Counted from the first letter of the stretch, positions 43,964 through 53,176 are shown. The stretch is 64,000 nucleotides of DNA from Polaromonas glacialis (GCF_000709345.1 NZ_KL448323.1:2146269-2210268); one strand, 5' to 3'. Translations and numbers: made by a program. The notes: generated from the sequence alone by a model not told the origin.

Positions 43964-44406
43964 CACGAAACAAGTTGGATACGGCGCACCCACTCGTCCA
44001 CGCCACGGGCGATGGAAGCGTGGGCGGCTTCGAAGGCAGCGCGGGGCTTGCGGTAAGGATCGGCAATGTCAAAGCCCCCTTGCGGGCCAAACTCACCCAG
44101 GCGGTGGATTTTTCCGCGTGCGGTGGGGTAGCGCTTTTCAAGCTCCTGCTGGTGGCCGGCTTCCATGACCAGGACCAGGTCGGCATGCGCGCACATCCAG
44201 CCGGCCACCTGCTGGGCACGGTGGGCGGACAGGTCCAGGCCGTGTTCGCTGGCAATTTCAAGGGCGGTGGCTTCGGCACCATGACCGACCACGGCCTGCA
44301 AACCGGCCGACCAGACCTTGCGGCCAGGCAGGCGGTCTTTCAGCATGGCCTCGGCGACGGGGCTGCGGCAGATGTTGCCGACGCAGACGGTCAGGATATT
44401 GTTCAT
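43963..44406 (-). CDS. wzb: Low-molecular-weight protein-tyrosine phosphatase (Wzb-like)
   Basis: 147 residues. The P-loop is TVCVGNICRSP at the N-terminus with the nucleophilic Cys and Arg, and the general acid lies in DIADPYRKP near 115. It should dephosphorylate the tyrosine tail of the adjacent Wzc-like kinase. The gene sits between wza and wzc with tight spacing, the classical arrangement. Confidence 0.95.
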   Translation of the reverse strand: MNNILTVCVGNICRSPVAEAMLKDRLPGRKVWSAGLQAVVGHGAEATALEIASEHGLDLSAHRAQQVAGWMCAHADLVLVMEAGHQQELEKRYPTARGKIHRLGEFGPQGGFDIADPYRKPRAAFEAAHASIARGVDEWVRRIQLVS

Positions 44407-44420
44407 GGGTCAGGCCGCTG

Positions 44421-45689
44421 TTACTTGAAGGCCGAACTGGTGGTGTTGACCACCGCCGCGCTCGGCAAAATCAGGCTGATGACGCGGTTCCAGAGCACCA
44501 GCTTGACCGGATCGACAAAGACAACGTCCCGGGATTTGAGTTCAAACCCTTCAGCCAGTGCATACGCCGTGGGCGAGCTGGCGTCGAGGTGGTAGATCTC
44601 GGGCGTGGTGGGCGAGACCTGGCCGTTGGCGTCGGCTACGGCAGCACTGTCGCCGCTGCGGCTGCGCACGACATAAATCTGGCGCGGATCGCCGCTGGTG
44701 GCATTCACGCCGCCGGACTCGCCCAGCGCTTCATTGAGCGTGAGCCGGCCATTGCGCAGCGGCAGCGCCGTGGGCTTGGTGACTTCGCCCATCACATACA
44801 CGCGGGTGTCTTCACGGTTGCCGATGCGCACCAGGTCGCCCGCCGCCAGCATGATGCGCGAAGGATTGACGCCAAGCGCGGTCAGCTGGGGCATGTTGAT
44901 CACGCTGGTCACGCCCTTGCGCGTGACGGCCACCATGGCCCGGTCGGCCGTGGGCGTCATGCCCCCGGCGCGGCTGATGGCCTCGGGCAGCGTCATGGGA
45001 ATGTCGTTGATGGCCTGCAGGCCGGGAACGCGGACCTCGCCATCGACATACACGCGGCCGGCACGGTAGGCCTGCACGCGCAGGGTGATTTGCGGGTCCT
45101 TGATGAATTTGGACAGGCGCTGGGTCAGTTCTTCACGTGCCCCGTTTTCTGTCATGCCGGCGATTTTGAAGGTACCCAGCAGCGGAAACTGAATCAGCCC
45201 CTCGGGGCTGACGTTGTAGCCGTTGCCGACCGACGCCAGGCCCGACGAGTCGGTCGTCAGCGTGGAGCCTGCGGGGGTTAGCACCAGTTCAGGATGGTTC
45301 CAGACGACGATGTTGACCACGTCGCCAGCGCCAATGCCATAGGGCTTGGCTTCAGCGAACAGGCTTTTCACGTCATTTCCCAGTTCAGCTTTTTGCAGGG
45401 CGCGCTGCCGGCTGATGAGTTCGGGCGTGATGGCCAGCAACGCGCCGGGTGGTGGCGCCGGGTCCGAGACAGGCATGCCGGCAGGTGCGCGGGTACCGGC
45501 AGGCTCTTCAGCACGCTTGGTGGTGATGGAATACGGGTTGGTGGACGAACCGGCTGCCTGGACATTCTTGCCGATGGAAAGGCCGGGTGCCAGTGCGCAT
45601 CCGCCCAGCCACGAAACCACGCAGATCGCGACAGGCCAGCGCGCATGAGAGAGCAATGAAGTCAATTTTGGTTTCTGGGTGGTGAGCAT
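44421..45689 (-). CDS. wza: Outer-membrane polysaccharide export lipoprotein (Wza/EpsA-like)
   Basis: 422 residues from the ATG at 45689. The signal peptide ends in a lipobox, VSWLGGCALAPG, with Cys near residue 31. The polysaccharide export domain starts with YGIGAGDVVNIVVWNHPEL near 113 and is followed by SLBB domains (RVYVDGEVRVPG; RVYVMGEVTKP). It is the outer-membrane exit channel for the polymer and is the first gene of the long polysaccharide transcription unit. Confidence 0.94.
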   Translation of the reverse strand: MLTTQKPKLTSLLSHARWPVAICVVSWLGGCALAPGLSIGKNVQAAGSSTNPYSITTKRAEEPAGTRAPAGMPVSDPAPPPGALLAITPELISRQRALQKAELGNDVKSLFAEAKPYGIGAGDVVNIVVWNHPELVLTPAGSTLTTDSSGLASVGNGYNVSPEGLIQFPLLGTFKIAGMTENGAREELTQRLSKFIKDPQITLRVQAYRAGRVYVDGEVRVPGLQAINDIPMTLPEAISRAGGMTPTADRAMVAVTRKGVTSVINMPQLTALGVNPSRIMLAAGDLVRIGNREDTRVYVMGEVTKPTALPLRNGRLTLNEALGESGGVNATSGDPRQIYVVRSRSGDSAAVADANGQVSPTTPEIYHLDASSPTAYALAEGFELKSRDVVFVDPVKLVLWNRVISLILPSAAVVNTTSSAFK

Positions 45690-46318
45690 GAATGACGGAA
45701 TCTGGCAGACGGCTGAGAATGAGCTTTTATGTTTTTTAATCAACAAATTGTAAACAAAACGCATGAATTAATCTAATTTGCGCGGGTTGGTCCCATGACA
45801 GATGAAGTTGAGTCAACCTTGGGGTGGTCTGGCGGACAAGCGGGGAACGCATACTCCTGCGACCGCGTGATCTGTTTTCAACACATTCCACAGCCGTCGC
45901 GTCTGTGGAATTACGCACTTGTTCGAGCATGTGAAAGCCTGAAAAGTGGGAGGGATGGCCTTGATCACGGGCAGGCTCTTGGCCTGCAAACCGGTGGTTT
46001 AAACTTTTGAAACTTAGATTTCACAAATTTTAACGACAAAGTTGCAAAATAATTAATAAAAAACAAAATAATACAATATTTGTTAAAATGTAACTTTTTG
46101 ATTATTTTATGAATTAATACCGTTTTTACGGTCGAGTTGCCCATGCAAGTTGCGGGGCTTGACCGATGGTTTGTTGAAAACCACGGAAAACCGGAGGCAA
46201 GGTGGCGGTCATACGCTGAAACGGCCGTGCTTACAAGCCGTCTGGGTTAACCCGTTTTTTGTACTATTCAGCCAAAAACGCGAAAAGCTGTAAATTTAGG
46301 CAGATATTCGCAAACAGG
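45690..46318. other. Non-coding leader region of the polysaccharide locus
   Basis: I see no gene. About 46010-46115 is strongly AT-rich and is the likely promoter zone for wza onward. The part 46120-46260 has small hairpins, such as ACCGT-TTTT-ACGGT and GGGTTAACCC before a T-run on the plus strand. Nothing matches a riboswitch I can recognise. Confidence 0.55.
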
Positions 46319-46459
46319 TTAGGGAGGCGGAGATTTCCAATGTAGCCATGTCATGCCGGGCTTGACCCGGCATCCATGAATTCGGGGCCATGGATTGCGG
46401 GTCAAGCCCGCAATGACAGCCATTTAAAACCGGTACTTTTAAAATTTCCTTATCCCTTA
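46319..46459. repeat. Family A repeat, complete copy
   Basis: Starts TTAGGGAGGCGGAGATTTCC and ends AAATTTCCTTATCCCTTAA. It contains both the CATGCCGGGCTTGACCCGGC and CATGGATTGCGGGTCAAGCC palindromes. The TTA at 46457-46459 is the stop codon of the CNNM transporter gene. Confidence 0.87.
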
Positions 46460-47779
46460 ACTCGTTTCGGTGACCAGCACCTTGTCGATCCGCTTGCCAT
46501 CGAGATCGACGATTTCAAAACTCCAGCCGGCGCAGTCAATGCGTTCGCCGGTGGACGGCAAGTGGCCGGAAACGGATTGCAGCAGGCCGGCAACGGTGTT
46601 GTAGCGCCCACGCTCTTCTTCCGGCAGTTCCCTGATGTCCAGCCGCGCCTTGAGTTCGGACACGGGCATGAGGCCGTCGATCAGCCAGCTGCCGTCTTCG
46701 CGCCGGGTGGCCCAGGCGTCCTGGATGGTGCCGGTCTGCAACTCGCCGGTGATGGCCTCCAGCATGTCCATGGGCGTCATCAGCCCCTGCACCACGCCGT
46801 ATTCATCGACCACCAGCAGGATGCGGGTAGAACGGGCGCGCAGCTGCTCCAGCAGTTCCATGCCGGTCAGCGTTTCCGGAACGAATACGGCCGGAACGGC
46901 ATAAGGGCCAATGCGGTCCGCGACCGTGGGAACCGAACCGGAAGCTTCACCAGCAGATGCCGGCTGAATCTGGCCGCGCAAGGCAAGCAGCTTGGCGACA
47001 TTGACCACGCCGACCACATCGTCCAGGCTGCCCCGGCAGACCGGGTACCAGGAATGCCCGGTGGCTCCGGCCTTGGCAATCGCATGGGCCAGCGTGTCGG
47101 ATGCGTCGAGCCATTCGATGCTGGCGCGCGGCAGCATCAAGGACGTCAGCCGGCGTTCATCGAGCGAGAACACGTTTTGCACCATCTGGTGCTCGTGCGC
47201 CTCGATCAGTCCGGCATCGACGCCCTCCTCCAGGCTGGCGGCGATTTCCTCTTCGGTCACGGCGCGGCCGGCGCTGTTGTCCACGCGCAGCAGCTTGAGC
47301 ACCGCAAGGGTGCTGACCGACAGCAGCCAGACGAAGGGCTTGGCGCCTGCAGCCACCCACATCATGGGACGAGAGACCAGGCGGGCCACGGTTTCGGGAT
47401 ACAACTGGCCAATGCGCTTGGGCACCAGTTCGCCAAAGACGATGGTGACGTAGGTGATCACCGCCACCACAATCGCCGTGGCCGAGATATCGGCCGCCCG
47501 CACGGACACGCCAAAAGACTGCAGCCACATGGACACGTCGTCACTGAATGCGGCCTCGCCGATGATGCCGTTGAGCATGCCGATCGAGGTGATGCCGACC
47601 TGCACCGACGACAGGAACTGCGTGGGATTGGCGAGCAGGTCCAGCGCGGCCCGGGAGCCCTTGTCGCCCGCCTCGGCCATGGCGTTGAGCCTGGCCTTTC
47701 GACTGGAGGCCAGGGCGAGCTCGGACATGGAAAAAACGCCGTTGAGCAGCGTCAAGAAGACGATAAGAAGGAAATCCAT
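46457..47779 (-). CDS. CNNM/CorC-type (HlyC/CorC family) membrane protein
   Basis: 440 residues. The N-terminal CNNM (DUF21) membrane domain (about 1-180) starts MDFLLIVFLTLLNGVFSMSELAL and holds GELVPKRIGQLYPE near 115. Two CBS domains follow (about 205-340; ESLMLPRASI-type and ILLVVDEYGVVQGLMTPMDM), then a CorC_HlyC domain at the C-terminus. Proteins of this group move or sense Mg2+/Co2+; direct haemolysin activity is doubtful. It is divergent from apaH with only 24 bases between starts. Confidence 0.9.
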   Translation of the reverse strand: MDFLLIVFLTLLNGVFSMSELALASSRKARLNAMAEAGDKGSRAALDLLANPTQFLSSVQVGITSIGMLNGIIGEAAFSDDVSMWLQSFGVSVRAADISATAIVVAVITYVTIVFGELVPKRIGQLYPETVARLVSRPMMWVAAGAKPFVWLLSVSTLAVLKLLRVDNSAGRAVTEEEIAASLEEGVDAGLIEAHEHQMVQNVFSLDERRLTSLMLPRASIEWLDASDTLAHAIAKAGATGHSWYPVCRGSLDDVVGVVNVAKLLALRGQIQPASAGEASGSVPTVADRIGPYAVPAVFVPETLTGMELLEQLRARSTRILLVVDEYGVVQGLMTPMDMLEAITGELQTGTIQDAWATRREDGSWLIDGLMPVSELKARLDIRELPEEERGRYNTVAGLLQSVSGHLPSTGERIDCAGWSFEIVDLDGKRIDKVLVTETS

Positions 47780-47803
47780 GGATCCGTAGGCAAAATGTTG
47801 ACC

Positions 47804-48652
47804 ATGGCACTTTACTGTATCGGCGACCTTCAGGGCTGCAATGCCCCTTTTCAGCGGCTGCTGGAGAAAATTGATTTTTCTCCGAGCCGCGACACGCTAT
47901 ATCTTCTGGGCGACCTGGTGAACCGGGGGCCTGACTCGCTGGGCGCCTTGCGCGGCTTGATGGCCCTAGGCGATGCCGCGCAGTGCCTGCTGGGCAATCA
48001 CGACCTGCACCTGCTGGCGCTGTGGCAGGGTGTGCGCCTGCCGGGTCGCCACGACACGGTCCAGGGCATCTTGCAGGCGCCGGACCGCGACGAACTGCTG
48101 GACTGGCTGCGCCACCGCCGCATGGCCATGCGCCACCACGGCTGGCTGATGGTGCATGCCGGCGTCTTGCCGCAGTGGAGCACGGCGCAAACGCTGAGGC
48201 TGGCTGGGGAAGTCGAGCAGGCATTGCGCGGGCCTGACCTGAAAGGCTTCTTGACCGCCATGTACGGCAATGCACCTTGCCTGTGGAGCGACAGCCTGCA
48301 AGGCGCGGACCGGCTTCGGGTGATCGTCAATGCGCTGACGCGCCTGCGGTTTTGCACGCCGCAAGGCGCGATGGAATTCGGCAGCAATGAAGGTGCCGGC
48401 AGCGCGCCGCCAGGTTACCTGCCGTGGTTCGAAGTCCTTGGGCGGGCAACGCAGGACACCTTGATCACGTTCGGGCACTGGTCCACACTGGTGGCCGACG
48501 CCCGCCGGCATACCGGCCTGCGAAACAACACCTTGCCGCTGGACACGGGCTGTGTCTGGGGCGGATGCCTGACGGCAGCGCGGCTCGGCGCCAAGGGGGC
48601 CTACGAATTGATTCAGGTGGATTGCGAGCAGGCGCAAAAGCCGGGAAAGTAA
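47804..48652 (+). CDS. apaH: Symmetrical bis(5'-nucleosyl)-tetraphosphatase
   Basis: 282 residues starting at MALYCIGDLQG (an ATG nine bases earlier is also possible). The metallophosphatase motifs are YCIGDLQGCN, LYLLGDLVNRGPDSLGALR, LLGNHDLHLLAL and VHAGVLPQWS, with FGHWSTLV and LDTGCVWGG towards the end. It splits Ap4A to two ADP and so limits alarmone and Np4-capped RNA levels. The reading frame runs far upstream without a stop, but that part is antisense to the CNNM gene and is not coding. Confidence 0.94.
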   Translation: MALYCIGDLQGCNAPFQRLLEKIDFSPSRDTLYLLGDLVNRGPDSLGALRGLMALGDAAQCLLGNHDLHLLALWQGVRLPGRHDTVQGILQAPDRDELLDWLRHRRMAMRHHGWLMVHAGVLPQWSTAQTLRLAGEVEQALRGPDLKGFLTAMYGNAPCLWSDSLQGADRLRVIVNALTRLRFCTPQGAMEFGSNEGAGSAPPGYLPWFEVLGRATQDTLITFGHWSTLVADARRHTGLRNNTLPLDTGCVWGGCLTAARLGAKGAYELIQVDCEQAQKPGK

Positions 48653-48723
48653 AAAGAGGCTGATGAAACAGACAACCCCCTTTTTGGGAGGATGTGTGTT
48701 CGGGGATTTTTTCACGCTGCTGG

Positions 48724-48835
48724 CTTGGATCCCGGGTCAAGCCCGGGATGACAGAGTTACTCCCTGCCACCCTGCTACGCCCGCCTCGCCACCATCTTCC
48801 CTCCCTGTCATTGCGGGCTTGACCCGCAATCCATG
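48724..48835. repeat. Family A repeat fragments
   Basis: GGATCCCGGGTCAAGCCCGG and, after a non-repeat stretch, GTCATTGCGGGCTTGACCCG followed by CAATCCATG. They lie between apaH and the GIY-YIG gene and may serve as bidirectional terminators. Confidence 0.75.
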
Positions 48836-48849
48836 ACCCTAAATTTCCC

Positions 48850-49134
48850 ATGCCCTATTTTGTCTACATGCTGGCCAGTAAACCCAAAGGAACGCTTTAT
48901 ATCGGCGTGACCAACCATCTGGTCCGCCGCATTCATGAACACAAAAGTCACGCGTGCGACGGCTTCACCGCGCGCTACGACGTGCATCACTTGGTCTGGT
49001 TTGAGATCACAGAATCCATCGAAGCGGCCATCCAGCGTGAAAAACAGCTTAAAAACTGGAAACGTGACTGGAAGATTGAACTGATCGAAAAAGAAAACCC
49101 TCTTTGGGATGATCTGTATTCAAAGATTCTTTAG
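48850..49134 (+). CDS. GIY-YIG domain nuclease-like protein (UPF0213/YhbQ type)
   Basis: 94 residues, a single GIY-YIG domain. YFVYMLAS and LYIGVTNHLVRRIHEHKS give the GIY-YIG core with the catalytic Tyr/Arg. ARYDVHHLVWFE and AIQREKQLKNWKRDWKIELI supply the Glu and C-terminal helix. These small proteins are widespread and mostly uncharacterised; some are thought to act on DNA. The ATG follows the repeat with only ~15 bases between, and another family A repeat follows the stop. Confidence 0.9.
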   Translation: MPYFVYMLASKPKGTLYIGVTNHLVRRIHEHKSHACDGFTARYDVHHLVWFEITESIEAAIQREKQLKNWKRDWKIELIEKENPLWDDLYSKIL

Positions 49135-49136
49135 CG

Positions 49137-49250
49137 CTGCTGGCATGGATCCCGGGTCCCCGGATCAAGTCCGGGGCAAGCTCAGCCCGGGATGAGAGAA
49201 TTTTTCTGCCGTTTTTGTCATTGCGGGCTTGACCCGCAATCCATGCCCCC
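49137..49250. repeat. Family A repeat fragments
   Basis: CATGGATCCCGGGTCCCCGG, AAGTCCGGGGCAAGCTCAGC and GTCATTGCGGGCTTGACCCG with CAATCCATG. It lies directly before the IS630-family element. Confidence 0.75.
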
Positions 49251-49256
49251 CCCTTA

Positions 49257-50369
49257 TTGATCCGGCCCGATGAAGTATCAAGCGGCATAGCGAACACGCC
49301 GATCCTGGAAATAGGCGATAACTCGCTCAGGCGTGCGTTCGAGCAACGTCATGTGCTCATTGGCAGCATCGCGTAATTTGGCTTTGCTGCGCACCGGTAC
49401 GCGCTTTCCCAACTCTTGCTTGAGGTCCGCGTTCAGGCGTTCCTCCGGGTTGAGTTGCGGGCTGTAGCTGGGCAAATAGAACAGTTCGATGTCCTCCTTA
49501 TGTTCAGCCACCCACGCCTTGACGATTTTGCTGTGATGAACCCGCAAGTTGTCCAGAATCAAAAACACCTTTTTTTCCGCATCCTTGATCAGCGCTTGCA
49601 AGAATTCGATGAGCTTGTCCGCGTCAAACGCATCGTCAATGATCATCCAGCGGGTCTTTCCCTGGTTGGTCACCGTGGCAATCATCGAGAGTTTTTGCCG
49701 GGTGCCGCCGATGGTCCTGGCCACGGGCGTTTTCCCAGCGGGCGCAAAGCTTCTGCCGCGCACATCCGTGTTGACAAGCGCCGTCTCGTCACCCCAATGG
49801 ATTTCAGCGCCCTCCTGACGGGCACGTTGCTCTATCGCCGGGTACTCCCCTTCGAGCCAGGCTTGCACAGCTTCAGGGTTTTGTTCGTAGGCGCGCTTGA
49901 TAGGCTTTTGAGGGGTAAAACCCCAGCGGGCCAGGTATTTGCCAACGCTGCGCACCTGCAGCTTGACCCCGTACTCCTGCTCGATGAGTTGGCCCACGGC
50001 CGCCCGGCTCCACAGGAAGAAATCCATCTTGAGCTGCTCAGGGCGTTGGTCGATGATGCTGCGCTGAATGCTGTCCTCCTGGGCTTGGCTCAGGGTGCGC
50101 CCAAGACCCTGGCTGCGCCCTCGCAAGGCCGGTCGAATCGCCGGCCAGCCGCCCGCATCAAAGAGATCGATGCACCTGCGCACAGCCGGGTAGCTCAGAC
50201 CCGTCATGGAAACAATTTGCATGATGCCTATTGCCCTTTTATGCAGCCTCACGACTTGCTTGCGCCGCTCGTGAAGCTGCTCCAGCGTCTGCTTTCTTGC
50301 ATTTTCTTTTTCCATCTTTCTTCGATAGAGAAAATTCAATAAAGTTGATACTTCATTGGGCCGGATCAA
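49257..50369 (-). mobile_element. IS630-family insertion sequence, 1113 bp
   Basis: Terminal inverted repeats TTGATCCGGCCC-ATGAAGTATCAA (25 positions, one mismatch) lie at 49257-49281 and inverted at 50345-50369. Both ends are flanked by TA (49255-49256 and 50370-50371), the target duplication of IS630/Tc1-mariner elements. The right TA is also the left flank of a 158 bp MITE, so the IS went into the TA beside it. Confidence 0.93.
49278..50315 (-). CDS. IS630-family transposase
   Basis: 345 residues from MEKENARKQTLEQLHERRKQ; the frame is open up to the inverted repeat. An N-terminal helix-turn-helix part (IMQIVSMTGLSYPAVRRCIDLF) precedes the catalytic domain. The DDE residues appear as EIHWGDETALVN, FLILDNLRVHHS and SPQLNPEERLNADLK. 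The gene is in one frame without damage, so the element looks intact. Confidence 0.93.
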   Translation of the reverse strand: MEKENARKQTLEQLHERRKQVVRLHKRAIGIMQIVSMTGLSYPAVRRCIDLFDAGGWPAIRPALRGRSQGLGRTLSQAQEDSIQRSIIDQRPEQLKMDFFLWSRAAVGQLIEQEYGVKLQVRSVGKYLARWGFTPQKPIKRAYEQNPEAVQAWLEGEYPAIEQRARQEGAEIHWGDETALVNTDVRGRSFAPAGKTPVARTIGGTRQKLSMIATVTNQGKTRWMIIDDAFDADKLIEFLQALIKDAEKKVFLILDNLRVHHSKIVKAWVAEHKEDIELFYLPSYSPQLNPEERLNADLKQELGKRVPVRSKAKLRDAANEHMTLLERTPERVIAYFQDRRVRYAA

Positions 50370-50371
50370 TA

Positions 50372-50529
50372 GTGTCGCGTCAGGCGCAAAGTGTCGGGAG
50401 ATCGCGTCGCCAGCGGCGTGCAGCGCAAGGCGCAGAGCGCAGCCAGGGCTGAAGCCCTGGCAAGGGCTGCAACGCGGCGATGCGCGGCGATGGCCAGCGA
50501 GAACCGGCAGTTTGCGCCTGACGCGACAC
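50372..50529. mobile_element. 158-bp MITE with 19-bp perfect terminal inverted repeats
   Basis: GTGTCGCGTCAGGCGCAAA at 50372-50390 is exactly inverted at 50511-50529. Both ends are flanked by TA (50370-50371, 50530-50531), the mark of IS630/Tc1-type insertion. There is no coding capacity; the inside is GC-rich with a CCAGGGCT-GA-AGCCCTGG hairpin. Its ends do not match the neighbouring IS630 ends, so another transposase must have moved it. CTA at 50529-50531 forms the stop codon of yihY. Confidence 0.85.
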
Positions 50530-51437
50530 TAGACCGCTACATCCGGCAGAGCAGCCTCGTCGGCCCACGCACGCGCCATGCTCGCGGCCAGCAGCAGCAC
50601 GCCGGACGAAAAATAAATCCACATCAGGATCACCACCAGCGAGCCGGCCGCGCCGTATGCCGACACGACCGCCGCCGTGGACAGGTAGTACGCCATCAGG
50701 TACTTGCCCACCTGGAACAAAACAGCCCCCGCCACGGAACCCATCACCAGGAAGCGCAAGGCGGGCTTGGGGCCCGAACTCATGCGCATCAGCCCCAGGA
50801 ACAGGGCCACGCAAAAGGCAATCGACACCACCTCGTTGAGCACCCAGACCACCTTTTCAAGCGGCAGGTAGCTTCCTGCCCAGAGGGAGATCAGGTTGGT
50901 GAACGTTGATACCGCCAGCGACACCAGCAGCAAAAAACCCAGCGCCAGGATGTAGCCAACGCCGCGCAGCCTCAGGCTGGCGCCATACCACCACTTCTGC
51001 CTGGGCGTTTCCCGGCTGTCATGGCGCCACACGCGTTCAAATGCATTTTGCAATTCCGCGAAGACGCCGGTCGCGCCGGAAAGCAGCAGCCCGAAGGCCA
51101 GCAGCGAAGCGGTGATGCCTTCGGACGGCGCCTGGGCGCTGGCCATGGCCTGCTTGATGACCTGCGCGCCCTGCTCGCCGATGACGCTGGCAATCTGGGC
51201 AATCAGGCTGCTCTCGATGTAGGTGCGGTCCAGCCACCAGCCCATGACGGCCACCAGCAACACCAGCAGCGGCGCCAGGCTGAGGATGCCGTAGAACGAC
51301 ATGGCCGCGCTCATGCGCAGGCCGTCGGCATCGACCCACTGGTTCAGTGCGCGCCACAGCGGGCGGTAAAGTTTCTGGAGCAGGGAAAGCCCGAACGCAG
51401 CCAGCGCCTGGAGCCGGGAAGGAGATGCAGCCATCAT
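50529..51437 (-). CDS. YihY/BrkB-family inner-membrane protein
   Basis: 302 residues with about six membrane helices. Family marks are LRMSAAMSFYGILSLAPLLVLL near 41, SLLAFGLLLSGATGVFAELQNAFERVW near 110, and the C-terminal SAYGAAGSLVVILMWIYFSSGVLLLAASMARAW. Role unknown; once misnamed RNase BN. The stop codon is supplied by the end of the MITE, so the last residues (ADEAALPDVAV) may differ from the ancestral end. Confidence 0.9.
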   Translation of the reverse strand: MMAASPSRLQALAAFGLSLLQKLYRPLWRALNQWVDADGLRMSAAMSFYGILSLAPLLVLLVAVMGWWLDRTYIESSLIAQIASVIGEQGAQVIKQAMASAQAPSEGITASLLAFGLLLSGATGVFAELQNAFERVWRHDSRETPRQKWWYGASLRLRGVGYILALGFLLLVSLAVSTFTNLISLWAGSYLPLEKVVWVLNEVVSIAFCVALFLGLMRMSSGPKPALRFLVMGSVAGAVLFQVGKYLMAYYLSTAAVVSAYGAAGSLVVILMWIYFSSGVLLLAASMARAWADEAALPDVAV

Positions 51438-51545
51438 CCGACTAGCCTACCGCTGCTGAAAAAACCGGTCACCGGACAGCGGCTTCAGGCGCCGTAGGCA
51501 AGGGTCGCGATGGCAACCGGGCTGGCCGAAAGACCGCAGTGCATC

Positions 51546-53009
51546 TCAGGCGGCCTTGAACAGCGCAGCGACTTTCTTCTTCGGCTTGATGTTGGCCGAC
51601 ACGCCGTTGCGCGCAGGATTGGCCTTGGACGTTGCCTCCCACGAAGGCAGCGATTCCGCTGGCGCGCCGGGCTCGTAAGGGCGGTCGAAAAACGGATCAC
51701 GCGACGCGGCGGGCTGCCGATGCGGCGTGTACTCGCGGCGCTCCCGGCGCTCTGCAGGCTCGCGCGGCGGGCGCGCGTCGGCGGCGGGAGCCCTGCCTTC
51801 GCCGGTTTCGCGGTACATGCGCCGGCCGTCGTTGATGCGGCCCTGCTCGCTGATGCGCGGCGTGTCTTCCTCGAACTCCAGCGGCTCGATCTCGATCTTG
51901 GTCTTGATGAGCTTTTCAATGTCAGCCACCAGGCGCTGGTCGCTGCTGGCGACAAAGCTCACGGCCAGGCCCGAGGCGCCGGCGCGGCCGGTGCGGCCAA
52001 TGCGGTGGATGTAGTCTTCGGCGTTGAACGGCACGTCGAAGTTGAACACGGCCGGAACGTCCTTGATGTCCAGCCCACGGGCGGCCACGTCGGTGCAGAC
52101 CAGCAGGTCGACCTCGCCGCTTTTGAACGATTCAAGCGCCTTGAGCCGTTCGTCCTGGCTCTTGTCGCCGTGCAGCGCGGTGGTTTTCAGGCCTTCGCGT
52201 TCCAGCGACCGCGCAAGCTTGGCGCAGCCGAGCTTGCTGTTGACAAAGACAAACGCCTGCTTCATGCCGCGTGCCTTGAGGATCTGGTGCAGCGCGCGGC
52301 GCTTGTCGTCGGCGCCGACGCTGTAGAAATGCTGCTCGACCGTGGAGGCCGTGGCATTGGAGCGCGCCACCTCGATGGTCACCGGGTCCTGCAGGAAGCT
52401 CGACGCCAGGCGCTTGATCTCGGGCGAGAAGGTCGCCGAAAACAGCAAGGTGATGCGCTGCTTGGGCAGGTAGCTCAGGATGCGCTGCAGGTCGGGCAAA
52501 AAACCGATGTCGAGCATGCGGTCGGCCTCGTCAAGCACCACGTATTCGACCTGGTTGAGCACGCAGTTCTTGGCCTCGATGTGGTCGAGCAGGCGGCCCG
52601 GCGTGGCGACCAGCACCTCGACGCCTTTTTTGAGTTCCAGCGTCTGCGGCTTCATGTCCATGCCGCCAAACACCACTGCGCAGTTCAGGTTGGTGTACTT
52701 GGCGTACAGCTTGACCTGCTCGGCCACCTGCACGGCGAGTTCACGTGTGGGCAGCAGCACCAGCGCGCGCACCGGGTGGCGGGCCGGCGAGGTCGAAGCG
52801 TTCTCGTGCTTCATCATGCGCTGCAGCAGAGGCAGCGTAAACGCGGCGGTCTTGCCGGTGCCGGTCTGGGCGGCGCCCATCACGTCTTTGCCCAGCAGAA
52901 CGACCGGAATGGCCTGTTCCTGGATGGGGGTCATGGTTTCGTAGCCCATTTCGGCTACGGCGCGTGCCAGCGGTTCTGCCAGCGAAAGGTTCGAAAAGGA
53001 TGAGGTCAT
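51546..53009 (-). CDS. rhlE: DEAD-box RNA helicase, RhlE-like
   Basis: 487 residues. All helicase motifs are visible: Q motif ETMTPIQEQAIP, I AQTGTGKT near 46, Ia PTRELAVQ, II VLDEADRML, III SATFS, IV FVFVNSK, V TDVAARGLDI, VI HRIGRTGRAG near 335. The C-terminal ~100 residues are Arg/Pro-rich and end in a basic tail (KPKKKVAALFKAA), probably for RNA binding. It likely helps ribosome assembly or RNA turnover, as RhlE does. Confidence 0.93.
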   Translation of the reverse strand: MTSSFSNLSLAEPLARAVAEMGYETMTPIQEQAIPVVLLGKDVMGAAQTGTGKTAAFTLPLLQRMMKHENASTSPARHPVRALVLLPTRELAVQVAEQVKLYAKYTNLNCAVVFGGMDMKPQTLELKKGVEVLVATPGRLLDHIEAKNCVLNQVEYVVLDEADRMLDIGFLPDLQRILSYLPKQRITLLFSATFSPEIKRLASSFLQDPVTIEVARSNATASTVEQHFYSVGADDKRRALHQILKARGMKQAFVFVNSKLGCAKLARSLEREGLKTTALHGDKSQDERLKALESFKSGEVDLLVCTDVAARGLDIKDVPAVFNFDVPFNAEDYIHRIGRTGRAGASGLAVSFVASSDQRLVADIEKLIKTKIEIEPLEFEEDTPRISEQGRINDGRRMYRETGEGRAPAADARPPREPAERRERREYTPHRQPAASRDPFFDRPYEPGAPAESLPSWEATSKANPARNGVSANIKPKKKVAALFKAA

Positions 53010-53118
53010 TTAGCTCAATATTGTCGCACTTTGGGTGCTACAGGCTTTTAGGGCCGTTTCACAAGTCTTGTCGCCGGCGGGTCAAGCCAGCCCCAAAGGG
53101 ACTGGAAGCGGCGCTCAA

Positions 53119-53176
53119 TGCTATTTATTCTATAGCTATGGATAAATACGGGACAAGCGCAACAGGGCTAAAAAGC
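53119..53176 (+). repeat. Family B repeat copy
   Basis: ATGCTATTTATTCTATAGCT, then ATGGATAAATACGGGACAAG, then CGCAACAGGGCTAAAAAGCC. It reaches the 3' end of the epimerase gene, whose TAG stop (53168-53170) lies within it. A partial second end (GCTACAGGCTTTTAGGGCC) is near 53038. Confidence 0.7.

Noticed and set aside
46240..46262. GGGTTAACCC followed by a T-run as a terminator
   Set aside because: The stem has only three pairs around a four-base loop and no gene or promoter lies upstream on that strand.
46100..46317. Leader of wza considered as a cyclic-di-GMP riboswitch or other structured RNA
   Set aside because: I could not fit a GEMM-type core or any other known riboswitch. Only small hairpins are visible.
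46376..47803. Upstream extension of the apaH reading frame
   Set aside because: It is antisense to the CNNM transporter and runs through a family A repeat. ApaH proteins start at the MALYCIGDLQG motif.
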